The notes under the pieces: model-generated
Databases searched by the model: none
What the model was told of the DNA's origin: nothing
What the model saw: only the letters and a program-made list of their open reading frames with translations
Shown here: positions 17,640 through 26,807 of the stretch, in pieces
Numbering within the stretch: the first letter of the stretch is position 1
Layout of the letters: each line of letters opens with the position of its first letter
Assembly: GCF_000316575.1 (NCBI RefSeq)
Contig: NC_019682.1
Span: forward strand, 310,001 to 374,000
DNA: 64,000 nt
Direction of reading: 5' to 3'
Source: Calothrix sp. PCC 7507
GTDB taxonomy: Bacteria; Cyanobacteriota; Cyanobacteriia; Cyanobacteriales; Nostocaceae
Program-made: the position numbers and the translations under genes

Positions 17640-18794
17640 ATGGGTACTGTTTTTAAAGGAAATGTAACCGTGGTATTGTTTTGCAAGCGTACTAGCGTAT
17701 TGATGACTGCTTTTTTGGTGGGGTTGATCACTCTACCAAGTATTGGGATTGTGTCCATTACAAATCCGGTGAGGGCGCAAAAAACTGATAATCCAGTTCC
17801 GACAGCAAAAAACCCTGGTATTAAACCATCTGAGTTAGCACCATCTTACCCAGCTTCTCAGCCACCACCACGAGTAGCCCCCTTACCAGACCAGCGGGAA
17901 ACGCAAGAACATTCGGTAGAAACAGATTATCGTGTCAGTAACTTACTGGGGGATTTTACGGGTAATCTTTGGGTCGGCTATGGGCGGGGATTGTCGCGGA
18001 TTGACCCCAAAACAGGCAAGATTATCAGTCGCGTAAGTTTACCAAATGTCACAATTAGTGCTTTAGCCCAAGACAAAGTGGGGCGTTTGTGGGTGGGAAG
18101 TTATGGGGGATTGATCCGGGTAGAACCTCGCACTAGCGAAATCACAGCGCAAAATTTATTTTTGCCTTCCAAACGGGTATTGTCACTGTTGCTTGACAAA
18201 CGAGGTTATTTGTGGACTGGAACTGATAGCGGTTTAGCTCTGATTAGTCCAGACCAAGGCTTAATTATGACAACATTAAAAAATCTACCTGGGGTCAGCG
18301 CTAATGCTCTCACCTTAGATGCTGAAGGTCAACTTTGGGTGGGTACTCTCGATGGATTGGTGCGAGTTAATACTGCTAATGCTTTGATTATCAAGCGTAT
18401 CGCTGATTTACCGGGGACAACTGTACAAGCTTTAGCAATTAGTCCAGAAGGCTTAATTTGGGCGGCTATGCCGAATAATTTATTAGTGATTAATCCGAAA
18501 ACGGGTGCTGTGCTGCGGTCTGTAACAGCCCTACGGGGACGTAACGTGACGGCGGTACGTTTTGCTAAAGATGGTAGTATCTGGGTCGGTACTAACAATG
18601 GTTTGTTACGATTAAATCCAAATACAGGATCTGTGTTAGACGAAGTTGCTGGTCTTCCTTCCAGTCGGGTACTTGCTTTGTCCCCTGATATTGGTAATAA
18701 ATTATGGATTGGTACTAGTGAAGGTTTGGCTTGGTTAATGCCCAAATTAGGCAGCGCCCAACCCCATCTTGCTTTTAGTCGTGCTGTTAAATAA
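17640..18794 (+). CDS. Exported beta-propeller protein (Reg_prop-like repeats)
   Basis: A 384-residue protein with a hydrophobic N-terminal segment ending near NPVRAQ (about residue 47), consistent with a long signal peptide, then a proline-rich linker. From about residue 95 there are repeated units of the form GxLWVGTxxGLxRxxPxTG (for example GNLWVGYGRGLSRIDPKTG, GRLWVGSYGGLIRVEPRT, GQLWVGTLDGLVRVNT, GSIWVGTNNGLLRLNPNTG), the two-component-regulator-propeller type. Here they stand alone, without a kinase. The likely role is a periplasmic or outer-surface binding or scaffold protein; the ligand is unknown. A later in-frame ATG (residue 22) could be the real start. Confidence 0.75.
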   Translation: MGTVFKGNVTVVLFCKRTSVLMTAFLVGLITLPSIGIVSITNPVRAQKTDNPVPTAKNPGIKPSELAPSYPASQPPPRVAPLPDQRETQEHSVETDYRVSNLLGDFTGNLWVGYGRGLSRIDPKTGKIISRVSLPNVTISALAQDKVGRLWVGSYGGLIRVEPRTSEITAQNLFLPSKRVLSLLLDKRGYLWTGTDSGLALISPDQGLIMTTLKNLPGVSANALTLDAEGQLWVGTLDGLVRVNTANALIIKRIADLPGTTVQALAISPEGLIWAAMPNNLLVINPKTGAVLRSVTALRGRNVTAVRFAKDGSIWVGTNNGLLRLNPNTGSVLDEVAGLPSSRVLALSPDIGNKLWIGTSEGLAWLMPKLGSAQPHLAFSRAVK

Positions 18795-18879
18795 GGCATG
18801 GGGAATGGGGCATGGGGGAGCCACTGCGGTGGACGGGTTTCCCGGCATATAGCAAGTGGCGTCATAGGGCAGAGAGAGG

Positions 18880-18966
18880 AAAGAAATAACTCCTGACTCC
18901 CATCTCCTAACTCCCATCTCCTGACTCCTGACTCAGCACTCATTACTCAGCACTTATCACTCAAAA
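18880..18966. repeat. CTCCTGA/CTCAGCA short repeats before panB
   Basis: Imperfect 7-base repeats (CTCCTGACTCCCATCTCCTAACTCCC..., then CTCAGCACTCATTACTCAGCAC) fill the space immediately upstream of panB. They leave no recognisable Shine-Dalgarno in front of its ATG. Confidence 0.75.
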
Positions 18967-18967
18967 A

Positions 18968-19738
18968 ATGGCAGTTACTACCCAGCAATTAATTCAATGG
19001 AAACAACAAGGCCGCGCCATCGTAGCGTTGACTGCCTGGGATTATGCGATCGCTCAACTTCTCGATGCCGCTGGTGTAGACTTAATCCTTGTGGGTGACT
19101 CTATGGCGGTAGTGCTGGGGTATGAAACAACACTGCCAATTACTCTTGATGAGATGATTTACCACGCTAAAGCTGTGCGTCGGGGAGTGAAGCGCGCTTT
19201 TATGCTAGTTGATTTGCCGTTTTTGACTTACCAAGAAAGCATCCCACAAGCGATACATTCAGCCGGCAGAGTATTAAAAGAGACTGGAGCGCAAGGGGTG
19301 AAGTTAGAGGGTGGCTATCCGGAAATGGTGGAGACTGTGGCTCGTTTAGTGAAAGCGGGAATTCCAGTTATGGGACATGTGGGTTTGACACCCCAAGCAG
19401 TCCATCAACTGGGTTTACGACAACAGGGTAAGACAGAAGCAGCTAGTGAGCGAATTTTACAAGAAGCGATCGCTCTCGAACAAGCAGGTGCTTTCGCCAT
19501 GTTATTAGAGCATATCCCCGCAGATTTGGCAATGCAGATTACGCAAAAACTGCGGATTCCCACAATCGGTATTGGTGCGGGGGTACATTGTGATGGTCAA
19601 GTATTAGTTACGGCTGATGTCCTGGGACTTTCCCAAAAGCAGCCGCCATTCGCGAAAGTTTATACAAATCTGCGCGAGACGATTACCAAAGCTGTGCAGG
19701 ATTATGCTGTAGATGTGCGAGAACGGAAGTTTCCATAA
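18968..19738 (+). CDS. panB: 3-methyl-2-oxobutanoate hydroxymethyltransferase
   Basis: The 256-residue PanB transfers a hydroxymethyl group from methylene-tetrahydrofolate to alpha-ketoisovalerate, the first step of pantothenate synthesis. Motifs include [42 protein letters not shown] with the metal-binding aspartate, [33 protein letters not shown] and [23 protein letters not shown]. Length is typical. It is preceded by repeats and followed within nine bases by a truncated Uma2 remnant. Confidence 0.97.
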   Translation: MAVTTQQLIQWKQQGRAIVALTAWDYAIAQLLDAAGVDLILVGDSMAVVLGYETTLPITLDEMIYHAKAVRRGVKRAFMLVDLPFLTYQESIPQAIHSAGRVLKETGAQGVKLEGGYPEMVETVARLVKAGIPVMGHVGLTPQAVHQLGLRQQGKTEAASERILQEAIALEQAGAFAMLLEHIPADLAMQITQKLRIPTIGIGAGVHCDGQVLVTADVLGLSQKQPPFAKVYTNLRETITKAVQDYAVDVRERKFP

Positions 19739-19746
19739 TATATGAA

Positions 19747-20064
19747 GTGCGCTCTAGTCGCGTGGAAGTGTATCACTTAATAGAAGACCACTATGAATTA
19801 GTGCCAGCAAACGAACGCGGACATTACCCAATCAACGCTCTTGGTGTAGAGTTGGGTATTTGGTCAGGTCGTTATCAAAATGTAGAATTGCCCTGGTTGC
19901 GTTGGTGGGATGAGCAAGGGAATTTATTGCTGACTGGCGAAGAAAGAGCAGCACAAGCAGAGTTATTGTTAGAGCAGGAGCTTCAACAAAGGGAACTAGC
20001 AGAACAGAGGGTTGAACAGTTGGCGCAAAAGCTTAGAGAAATGGGTGTAAATTTGGATGAGTAA
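19747..20064 (+). pseudogene. Uma2 family C-terminal remnant
   Basis: The 105 residues (GTG start) match only the C-terminal part of one Uma2 subtype: [22 protein letters not shown], then GVELGIWSGRYQNVELPWLRWW, GNLLLTGEERAAQAE and a coiled-coil of glutamate/glutamine-rich heptads. The N-terminal nuclease-fold half is missing, since panB coding sequence ends directly upstream in another frame. There is no ribosome-binding site. I read it as the tail of a deleted gene, though translation as a small coiled-coil protein cannot be excluded. Confidence 0.65.
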
Positions 20065-20149
20065 GTCTTAACTTTTATTTTGTCGTTTCTACTGGCAATA
20101 ACTTGTAGCTAGGCGATAATCGAGCATATCTGCCAACATCAGCACATTT

Positions 20150-22183
20150 ATGACCTGCTGCCTCAACCCAGCTTGCCACAATCCGCCTCATCCCGATAGC
20201 ACACAGTTTTGCTCTAACTGTGGAATACCTTTAGTAGTGCTGAGAAACCGCTATCGTCCCATCAAATCAATAGGTGGTGGGGGATTTGGTAAAACTTATT
20301 TGGCAGAAGATATAGATAAGCTAAATGAAAAGTGCGTTATCAAACAATTTGCGCCGCAAGTTCAAGGAACAGCCGCACTACAAAAAGCCACAGAACTATT
20401 TGAACAAGAAGCAAAACAACTGCAAAAACTAGGGGAACATCCGCAAATTCCCACCTTGTTAGCGTATTTTGAGGAAAATAATTGCCTCTATTTGCTACAA
20501 CAGTTTATCGACGGGCAGAATTTATTGGTTGAATTACAACAGCTAGGAATTTTCAACGAGCAAAAGACACGAAAAGTTTTAGTTGATTTGTTGAATATTC
20601 TTGCTGATGTTCACGCACACAAAGTAATTCATCGGGATATCAAACCAGAGAATATTATTCGTCGTCGGACTGACGATAAGTTAGTGTTGATAGATTTTGG
20701 AGCATCGAAGCCACTTAAAGCAACGGTGATGTCGAAACAGGGAACAAGAATCGGCTCCTTTGGATATGCATCGCTGGAACAAATGGAAGCAGGGCGAATT
20801 TATCCCGCCAGTGATTTATATAGTGTCGGTGCAACCTGCTTTCATTTGCTGACTGGAATTCACCCGTGGGAGTTGTGGAAGCGTCAAGGTTATGGCTGGG
20901 TGAATAACTGGCGACAGCATTTGCAACAACCTGTGAGTTGGGAATTGAAGCGGGTTTTAGATAAGTTGCTGCAAGAAGACTATCACCAGCGTTATGCATC
21001 AGCAGCAGCAGTTTTACAAGCTTTAAATCCACCACCACCGCCACCACCGCCACCACCGCCACCACCACCATTAAAACCAAATAATCTAGCGTTATGGGGT
21101 GCTGGTGTTTTGTTTGGATTTGCAGGATTTTTGTTTTGGCAATCTCGTACTCCTGTGAATAGAGATGCACCACGACCCAGCCCAACTTTTGTATCTACAC
21201 CACAACCGATTAATTCTCCTCAACCAAGTCTGACTCCAGTAATCTCAGGAATTACCTTAGTTAATACCTGGCAATTAGATTCATACTTCTCGGTTCGGTC
21301 TCTCACCTTTAGCCCCGAACCTAAAGTACAAATACTTGCTGGCGGAGGTGGAGGTTACAACAGCACTATAAAACTGTGGAATGTGAATACTGGAAAGGAA
21401 ATCCGCACTCTTTCATATCCTTATTACGATATTACTTCTATCACCTTTAGCCCGGATGGCAAAACTATTGCTAGCGGGGATAGTTCCCGGCAGATCAAAC
21501 TGTGGGGTGTAGAGACTGGGCAGGAAATCCGCACCCTCACAAACCATACCTTTAGGGTTAATTCTGTTACCTTTAGTCCAGATGGCAGAACCCTAGCCAG
21601 TGGAAGTACGGACTACACGGTCAAGCTGTGGGATGTGGCGACTGGTGAGGAAATTCGCTCCTTCCAAGGGCATTCTATAGATGTTAATTCTGTTGCTTTT
21701 AGCCCAAATGGCGGAGTCCTTGCCAGTGGGAGTATTGACGATACTGTCAAGTTGTGGAATGTAGTTACTGGACGAGAATTTCATACTCTCAGAGGGCATT
21801 CCGATGATGTTACATCCGTTGTCTTTAGCCCAGATGGCAGAACCCTTGCTAGCGGGAGTTATGACAAGACTATCAAACTGTGGGATGCAGTGACAGGAGA
21901 ATTAATCCGCACCTTTACTGGGCATTCCAGCTTTGTTAATTCAGTCGCCTTTAGCCCAGATGGCAGAACCCTTGCTAGCGGGAGTTATGACAAGACTATC
22001 AAACTGTGGGATGTGGCGACTGGAAAGGAAATCCGCACCCTTACTGAGCATTCCAGCTCTGTTAAATCAGTCGCCTTTAGCCCAGATGGCAGAACCCTTG
22101 CTAGCGGGAGTTATGACAAGACTATCAAGATTTGGCGAATAGAGTACAGTCCAAAAGAGGAAAAATACGACGGACGTGGATAG
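20150..22183 (+). CDS. Ser/Thr protein kinase with C-terminal seven-bladed WD40 propeller
   Basis: A 677-residue eukaryotic-type kinase. The N terminus has a zinc-ribbon-like cysteine cluster (CCLNPAC, FCSNCG). The kinase domain, about residues 33-290, has the glycine loop GGGGFGKTYLAE, catalytic HRDIKPENI near 160 and DFGASK near 183. A polyproline run encoded by CCACCG repeats (21030-21070) is followed by a membrane helix (LALWGAGVLFGFAGFLFW), so the kinase is cytoplasmic and the WD40 part would lie across the membrane. Seven WD repeats of about 42 residues (FSPDGRTLASGSYDKTIKLWD type) complete one propeller. Repeats 5-7 are nearly identical in DNA, a sign of recent amplification. Target unknown. 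Confidence 0.92.
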   Translation: MTCCLNPACHNPPHPDSTQFCSNCGIPLVVLRNRYRPIKSIGGGGFGKTYLAEDIDKLNEKCVIKQFAPQVQGTAALQKATELFEQEAKQLQKLGEHPQIPTLLAYFEENNCLYLLQQFIDGQNLLVELQQLGIFNEQKTRKVLVDLLNILADVHAHKVIHRDIKPENIIRRRTDDKLVLIDFGASKPLKATVMSKQGTRIGSFGYASLEQMEAGRIYPASDLYSVGATCFHLLTGIHPWELWKRQGYGWVNNWRQHLQQPVSWELKRVLDKLLQEDYHQRYASAAAVLQALNPPPPPPPPPPPPPPLKPNNLALWGAGVLFGFAGFLFWQSRTPVNRDAPRPSPTFVSTPQPINSPQPSLTPVISGITLVNTWQLDSYFSVRSLTFSPEPKVQILAGGGGGYNSTIKLWNVNTGKEIRTLSYPYYDITSITFSPDGKTIASGDSSRQIKLWGVETGQEIRTLTNHTFRVNSVTFSPDGRTLASGSTDYTVKLWDVATGEEIRSFQGHSIDVNSVAFSPNGGVLASGSIDDTVKLWNVVTGREFHTLRGHSDDVTSVVFSPDGRTLASGSYDKTIKLWDAVTGELIRTFTGHSSFVNSVAFSPDGRTLASGSYDKTIKLWDVATGKEIRTLTEHSSSVKSVAFSPDGRTLASGSYDKTIKIWRIEYSPKEEKYDGRG

Positions 22184-22565
22184 CAACTAAATTTACTGAG
22201 TTTTGACAATTGCCAACGAGTATTAAAGTAGCAAAGCTAGTATTGGCGTGAACACGACGGCATCTTTTGTTACCTGTTTCCAGAATTTCTCAGTCTCTTC
22301 TTTGCACTGATGCTCAACTATCCTGAAAGTGCGATCGCCTATAAGTTATCTTTAGTTGCAATCCAGTAAAATGCCTAGCAAGCAGAACTGCATATTTAGC
22401 CAAATCAATAAATTTAGAACAGAAACTTAAACTTTAATATTTTGAGAACGGGAGAATCGACAGGCAAAGAGGAATGAGTATATATCTGGTTGAGGTATCG
22501 GCTCAATGTGAAAATCATTTTTTCACCCAGCCAATGCTGTGTCATTTCCCGTTTAGTCTCTACTG
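22184..22565. other. Gene-free spacer
   Basis: About 380 bases between the kinase gene and a convergent hypothetical gene. Apart from a HIP1-like GCGATCGC core near 22331 I see no RNA gene, repeat or terminator that I can support. Confidence 0.5.
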
Positions 22566-22865
22566 CTAATTCCAAGAATCCACATATCTTAGATTCATAG
22601 AAAACTTCGGCACAGAGTCTAGCAAAATCAACTTTTTCCGCTTCTTCTTATTCTTGAGTATATCTAGATAGTTATCGGCGTAGCGAAAAGCAGATGCACG
22701 ATCATAAGTAGCAATGGCTATAGCCTGCATGACAACTTTGGTGGGGGTTTCAGAGCCGGAAAACTTTTGCATTAAATTCAATAAATCCCCATGAGTTGCC
22801 GGCAAAGTAGCCTCTTTTACATTTTCTATCTCATCAAAATTATCTTCAATTAATGGTTCAAACAT
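22566..22865 (-). CDS. Hypothetical protein, second gene of a pair
   Basis: I do not recognise this 99-residue protein. It has an acidic N terminus (MFEPLIEDNFDEIENVKEA), a middle with alanine-rich helix AIAIATYDRASAFRYADNYLD and a very basic stretch NKKKRKKLILL. No membrane helix or signal peptide is visible. Its ATG directly follows the TAA of the upstream 76-residue gene, which strongly suggests translational coupling and joint function. The size and coupling resemble toxin-antitoxin pairs, but no family motif supports that. Confidence 0.5.
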   Translation of the reverse strand: MFEPLIEDNFDEIENVKEATLPATHGDLLNLMQKFSGSETPTKVVMQAIAIATYDRASAFRYADNYLDILKNKKKRKKLILLDSVPKFSMNLRYVDSWN

Positions 22866-23096
22866 TTAATTTAATACCTCCCCGAAAGCATAAGATGCAA
22901 AACCTGTGATGAAATTTAGCTGCTGCTCACGACTTTGTAAGTTTTCTGGGAGTTCGATATTGGAACATCCTATCTCCCGCAAAATCTCCAAACAATAGGC
23001 ACTGAGTTCGGTATATGAGGCTCTCTCCCACTTGAGAGCTACCTCTTTTGCCATCTCCAGATTGACTCGGATTACCGGCGTTGCAGGGTTTGTCAT
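22866..23096 (-). CDS. Hypothetical protein, first gene of a pair
   Basis: An unrecognised 76-residue soluble protein (MTNPATPVIRVNLEMAKEVA start, ending ASYAFGEVLN). The N-terminal part IRVNLEMAKEVALKW has a strand-helix look. It precedes the 99-residue gene with no gap between stop and start codons. No defined function. Confidence 0.5.
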   Translation of the reverse strand: MTNPATPVIRVNLEMAKEVALKWERASYTELSAYCLEILREIGCSNIELPENLQSREQQLNFITGFASYAFGEVLN

Positions 23097-23688
23097 AAAT
23101 TTACCCTAATAAACTGGATGATTGCAGTTTTGCTCAAAACCCCAAGTCTGCGTAACAGTGTTAATGCTGAATTTATTTAGAGGGGAAATTAGAAAATCAG
23201 GGTATTTACGGAATAGTTAGCAGCGCGATCGCTCACCTCGTTTTTTAATTGTTACACAAAGCTATTCCTAGTTTTGATTGCCTATTTTATATTAGCTAAC
23301 AGACATTTAGCCTAAACAACCTTAGAGCCAACTGGTTTTTCAGTACTTATACTGACACTTGCTTACGTATTACCACTTAAGAGTTAAGTTTGAGACTGCT
23401 GAGATTGAGCAAAATAGGTTTTGTCAGAGTCTGGTGGTTCTTCGGCTGAGGGCAAGTACCTCGGCAGGTTGTACTCTAACATGGCTACTTCCTGAAAACT
23501 CAGCAAAACTATAGCGATTTATAGAGAAATTTGCTGTTGTAGAGTAGCGAACACCAACGTGCTGCTAGGTGTTGACCCTGAGGCGATCGCCCAAAGGATC
23601 ACTATAATAACTATCTTAGCCATCAGCGACTCCCCAGACGGTAGAAATATGCACCTAACCGCAGGGGAGACATCTGCACCAAAATTTC
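23097..23688. other. Gene-free spacer
   Basis: Nearly 600 bases between a divergent gene pair. It is AT-rich with HIP1 octamers near 23226 and 23582. A 77-codon frame at 23559-23792 overlaps the next gene in another phase and lacks family features, so I treat it as chance. No RNA gene recognised. Confidence 0.5.
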
Positions 23689-24543
23689 ATGCAACAACAA
23701 AAAAATCAGTTCAGTCATCTTACAGCGATCGAAAGAAATTACCTGTCATTTCCTGCACAGTTTTTATTAAATCAAAACCTGCTTCAAGGTAAAATACTAG
23801 ACTTCGGGTGTGGCTTTGGCAATGATGTGAAGATACTACGCCAAAAAGGCTATGACATCACAGGCTATGACCCTTATTATTTTCCTGAATATCCTGAAGA
23901 TAAATTCGATACTATAATTTGCTTTTATGTGTTAAATGTTTTGTTTCCTGAAGAACAAGCTAATACTCTTATGGAAGTATCCCACTTATTAAAACCAGGA
24001 GGCAAGGCTTATTATGCAGTGAGAAGAGATATTAAGAAAGAAGGCTTTAGAGAACATTATGTCCACAAAAAGCCTACCTATCAGTGTATTGTAAAACTTC
24101 CTTTTACTTCAATTCTTTCAGACGAAAGTCGCGAGCTATACGAGTATATTCATTACAATCATCAACGGAATTCATCTAATTATTGTATATTTTGCAATCC
24201 CCATAAATATCTTAAATTACTAACTGAGTCAGCAACTGCTTATGCTATATTTGATGGCTATCCCATCAGTAGAGGACATGTCTTAGTTATTCCTAAACGT
24301 CATGTTAGCAGTTATTTTGATCTACCATTTAAAGAACAATCTGCTTGCTGGTTAATGGTAAACAAAGTGCAAAAAATTCTCCTGGCAGAATTTAAACCTG
24401 ATGGCTTTAATGTTGGCATGAACATCAACAGAGAAGCGGGTCAAAATATTTTGCACGCAAGTATTCATATCATCCCTCGTTACAAAGGTGATACTGTTGG
24501 TGTTAAAAGTGGAATCAGACAGGTTATTCCTAAAAGGAAATAA
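23689..24543 (+). CDS. Bifunctional SAM methyltransferase-like / HIT-domain protein
   Basis: A 284-residue fusion. Residues about 30-125 form a class I methyltransferase-like domain with the SAM loop ILDFGCGFGNDVKIL, acidic GYDPYY and DTIICFYVLNVLFPEEQ. From about residue 160 there is a HIT domain: CIFCNPHKY (zinc-like cysteine pair), YPISRGHVLVIPKRHV, and the histidine-triad segment GQNILHASIHIIPRYKGD. The triad reads H-A-S-I-H where H-x-H-x-H is normal, so the central, usually nucleophilic histidine is serine. The fusion architecture occurs elsewhere in bacteria but its substrate is unknown. Gene is monocistronic. Confidence 0.8.
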   Translation: MQQQKNQFSHLTAIERNYLSFPAQFLLNQNLLQGKILDFGCGFGNDVKILRQKGYDITGYDPYYFPEYPEDKFDTIICFYVLNVLFPEEQANTLMEVSHLLKPGGKAYYAVRRDIKKEGFREHYVHKKPTYQCIVKLPFTSILSDESRELYEYIHYNHQRNSSNYCIFCNPHKYLKLLTESATAYAIFDGYPISRGHVLVIPKRHVSSYFDLPFKEQSACWLMVNKVQKILLAEFKPDGFNVGMNINREAGQNILHASIHIIPRYKGDTVGVKSGIRQVIPKRK

Positions 24544-24544
24544 G

Positions 24545-24612
24545 GGAATGGGGATTGGGTATTGGAGAAATAACAAATGACCAATGACAAATAACAAATA
24601 ACAAATGACAAT
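24545..24612. repeat. AACAAATGACAA-type short repeats before nupC
   Basis: Tandem ACAAATGACCAATGACAAATAACAAATAAC words fill the spacer up to the nupC start and leave no Shine-Dalgarno. The same family covers the frame start of the AhpD-like gene near 1543-1565. Confidence 0.75.
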
Positions 24613-25821
24613 ATGGAACGTGTTATTTCCGTGCTGGGAATTTTAGTTTTTGTTGGTATAGCCTACGCCCTCTCTATCAATCGCAGCGCTATACGTTGGC
24701 GAACGGTAGTGTGGGGTTTGGGATTAGAGTTTATATTTGCACTGGTAATTTTAAAGACTCCTTGGGGTTTGAAAATATTTAAATCTCTAGGTGATATAGT
24801 CAGTAATTTCTTGGCATTTTCTGATGTTGGTGCAAAATTTGTCTTTGGAGAAAATTTTAAAGATCATTTATTTGCCTTTCAAGTTCTCCCCACAATTATT
24901 TTTTTCTCGTCTTTTATCAATGTGTTGTATCACTACGGTATTTTGCAACGAGTCGTGAATGGGCTAGCTTGGGTGATGATGAAGACGATGAAAACATCGG
25001 GTTCTGAATCTTTATCTTGTGCAGGTAATATATTTTTGGGGCCAACAGAGTCAGCCCTGATAGTTAAACCCTACGTAGCAACAATGACGCAATCGGAACT
25101 TCATGCTGTGATGACTGGTGGCTTTGCCACAATTGCGGGTGGAGTATTGGGGGCGTATTTGTCGTTTGGTATCCCAGCCGAACACCTAATTGCGGCTTTC
25201 TTTATGACTGCTCCTGTCTCCTTGGTAGTATCAAAATTACTTTATCCAGAAACAGAAGTATCTGAAACTGCTGAGAAAGCCAAAATAAATGTCAAAACTA
25301 ATTATATCAATGTAATTGATGCCGTTACTACAGGCGCAATTGAAGGTGTGAAGTTAGCAGTAAATGTGGGGGTGATTATTATTGCCTTTTTAGGATTACT
25401 AGCGGCTGTGAATGCGTTGTTGGGTTGGTTGGGGGCGCTGGTTAATTTGCCACAGCTATCATTGCAGTGGATTTTGTCTTTTGTTATGGCTCCTGTAGCA
25501 TGGCTGATGGGTGTGCCTTGGGCTGATTGTGGCCAAGTAGGGGCGTTATTGGGAACAAAGACAATTCTCAATGAATTTATCGCTTTCTTGGATTTAAAAA
25601 CATTAATTGAGGGTGGCAAAATTTCTCCAAGAGCAACAATTATTGCGACTTATGCCTTGTGTAATTTTGCCAATATTGGCTCTATTGGAATTACTATTGG
25701 TGGTATTGCAGGTATGGCACCAAACCGCCAGCGTGACTTAGCCCGCATGGGTGTAAAGTCGATGATTGGCGGTTTACTGGCAGGTTTTATTACTGCTTGT
25801 ATTGCCGGAATATTAGTATGA
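24613..25821 (+). CDS. NupC/CNT-family concentrative nucleoside transporter
   Basis: A 402-residue inner-membrane protein with eight or more hydrophobic segments. Diagnostic stretches are VLPTIIFFSSFINVLYHYGI, SESLSCAGNIFLGPTESALIVKPY and MTGGFATIAGGVLGAYLSFG, followed by ALCNFANIGSIGITIGGIAGMAP, all typical of the Nucleos_tra2 family. These proteins import nucleosides using a sodium or proton gradient. Length is usual for bacterial NupC. The ion and nucleoside specificity is not deducible. Confidence 0.93.
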   Translation: MERVISVLGILVFVGIAYALSINRSAIRWRTVVWGLGLEFIFALVILKTPWGLKIFKSLGDIVSNFLAFSDVGAKFVFGENFKDHLFAFQVLPTIIFFSSFINVLYHYGILQRVVNGLAWVMMKTMKTSGSESLSCAGNIFLGPTESALIVKPYVATMTQSELHAVMTGGFATIAGGVLGAYLSFGIPAEHLIAAFFMTAPVSLVVSKLLYPETEVSETAEKAKINVKTNYINVIDAVTTGAIEGVKLAVNVGVIIIAFLGLLAAVNALLGWLGALVNLPQLSLQWILSFVMAPVAWLMGVPWADCGQVGALLGTKTILNEFIAFLDLKTLIEGGKISPRATIIATYALCNFANIGSIGITIGGIAGMAPNRQRDLARMGVKSMIGGLLAGFITACIAGILV

Positions 25822-25825
25822 CCTT

Positions 25826-25853
25826 GTAGAGACGTGATTAATCGCGTCTCTAC
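25826..25853. terminator. Bidirectional terminator (GTAGAGACG stem)
   Basis: GTAGAGACG at 25826-25834 pairs perfectly with CGTCTCTAC at 25845-25853. It lies just past the nupC stop and at the 3' end of the convergent gene at 25850. GTAGAGACG...CGTCTCTAC is also a common dispersed cyanobacterial palindrome. Confidence 0.65.
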
Positions 25854-26302
25854 TTCTTCTCAACATAACCTAATTTCCAATTATTAGGTTGTTTTAACTG
25901 GTCTTTTTTGCCTTGCATGATCAAGTAAACAGCCAGCCGTGTGTTTAAGTATCCCTTCATTAAAGAATATCCTGGCTTAGTATGAATATCTTGATAAGAG
26001 GTGGTGTCAACATCTTGAAGTATTCCACAGTAAGTTTTATTTCCTGATACTGTTAACGTGACTAATCTATCACTTTCAGATCCGTTGGGAACCATAAATA
26101 TACCGTAGACATGATGCTGACCACGCCAAGGTTTAACTACAATTTTTTCAGGATATGTGTAGAGTTTTTCACCATTTGATGAGGACACAAACCCCTGTGG
26201 GTAACAACTAACTCTGGGCGATCGCTTCCAAGCAACGGCACAGCTTATTATACTAACTAGACTAATTGCACAAAAAATGTAAATGAGTCGATGTTTTCGC
26301 AC
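25850..26302 (-). CDS. Hypothetical exported protein or lipoprotein
   Basis: An unrecognised 150-residue protein with GTG start. The N terminus KHRLIYIFCAISLVSIISC is a signal sequence; the cysteine after SIIS could be a lipobox, though the match is imperfect. The rest is beta-rich (VVKPWRGQHHVYGIFMVPNG, TLTVSGNKTYCGIL) with two further cysteines. It is convergent with nupC and stands alone. Localisation to the periplasmic side is inferred; function unknown. Confidence 0.55.
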   Translation of the reverse strand: MRKHRLIYIFCAISLVSIISCAVAWKRSPRVSCYPQGFVSSSNGEKLYTYPEKIVVKPWRGQHHVYGIFMVPNGSESDRLVTLTVSGNKTYCGILQDVDTTSYQDIHTKPGYSLMKGYLNTRLAVYLIMQGKKDQLKQPNNWKLGYVEKK

Positions 26303-26807
26303 GATTTAACTCCAAACATACTTCTTTTTGCTTATACATTAATATCGCTTGTTGATCAGTACACTCGTAAGGTCACGGCAGTGCTGTGCTACTACAACTC
26401 GCGATATGATGTTGTACCGCATTTGAATGAAAACCGCTATATGTAGATGCATACAGGAGAATTCAGGAGTCGGGAGTTGGGAATTGAGAGTAAAATAGGC
26501 TTTGAGACTATGGTTACAAATTTATTTAATCTTAGCTAACTATATTATAGTAAATTAGGTATAAACCACAGTCAGCAAATGTACTAGGAGACAACAATTC
26601 AGTCTTGTGGTGGCTGACAGTGCGATTTGATGGCAAGGATATTGAGCGATCGCTTTAGTAAAAAAACCATTGAGTCTTTCTAGGTGAAAAGTGGTGATAA
26701 ATACAGAATTCTAGGTTGTGGGTATGCAACATGGCAGCAGCGATCGCCCGAATGTTGTTAAATTAACAAAGGAAATTATGAGCAAAGCCAGGTAGCTGCA
26801 ATCAACA
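26303..26807. other. Gene-free spacer
   Basis: About 500 bases between divergent genes. It contains AT-rich promoter-like sequence and HIP1 octamers near 26647 and 26740, plus a short GGAGTCGGGAGTTGGGA repeat remnant near 26466. No gene or RNA is supported. Confidence 0.5.
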
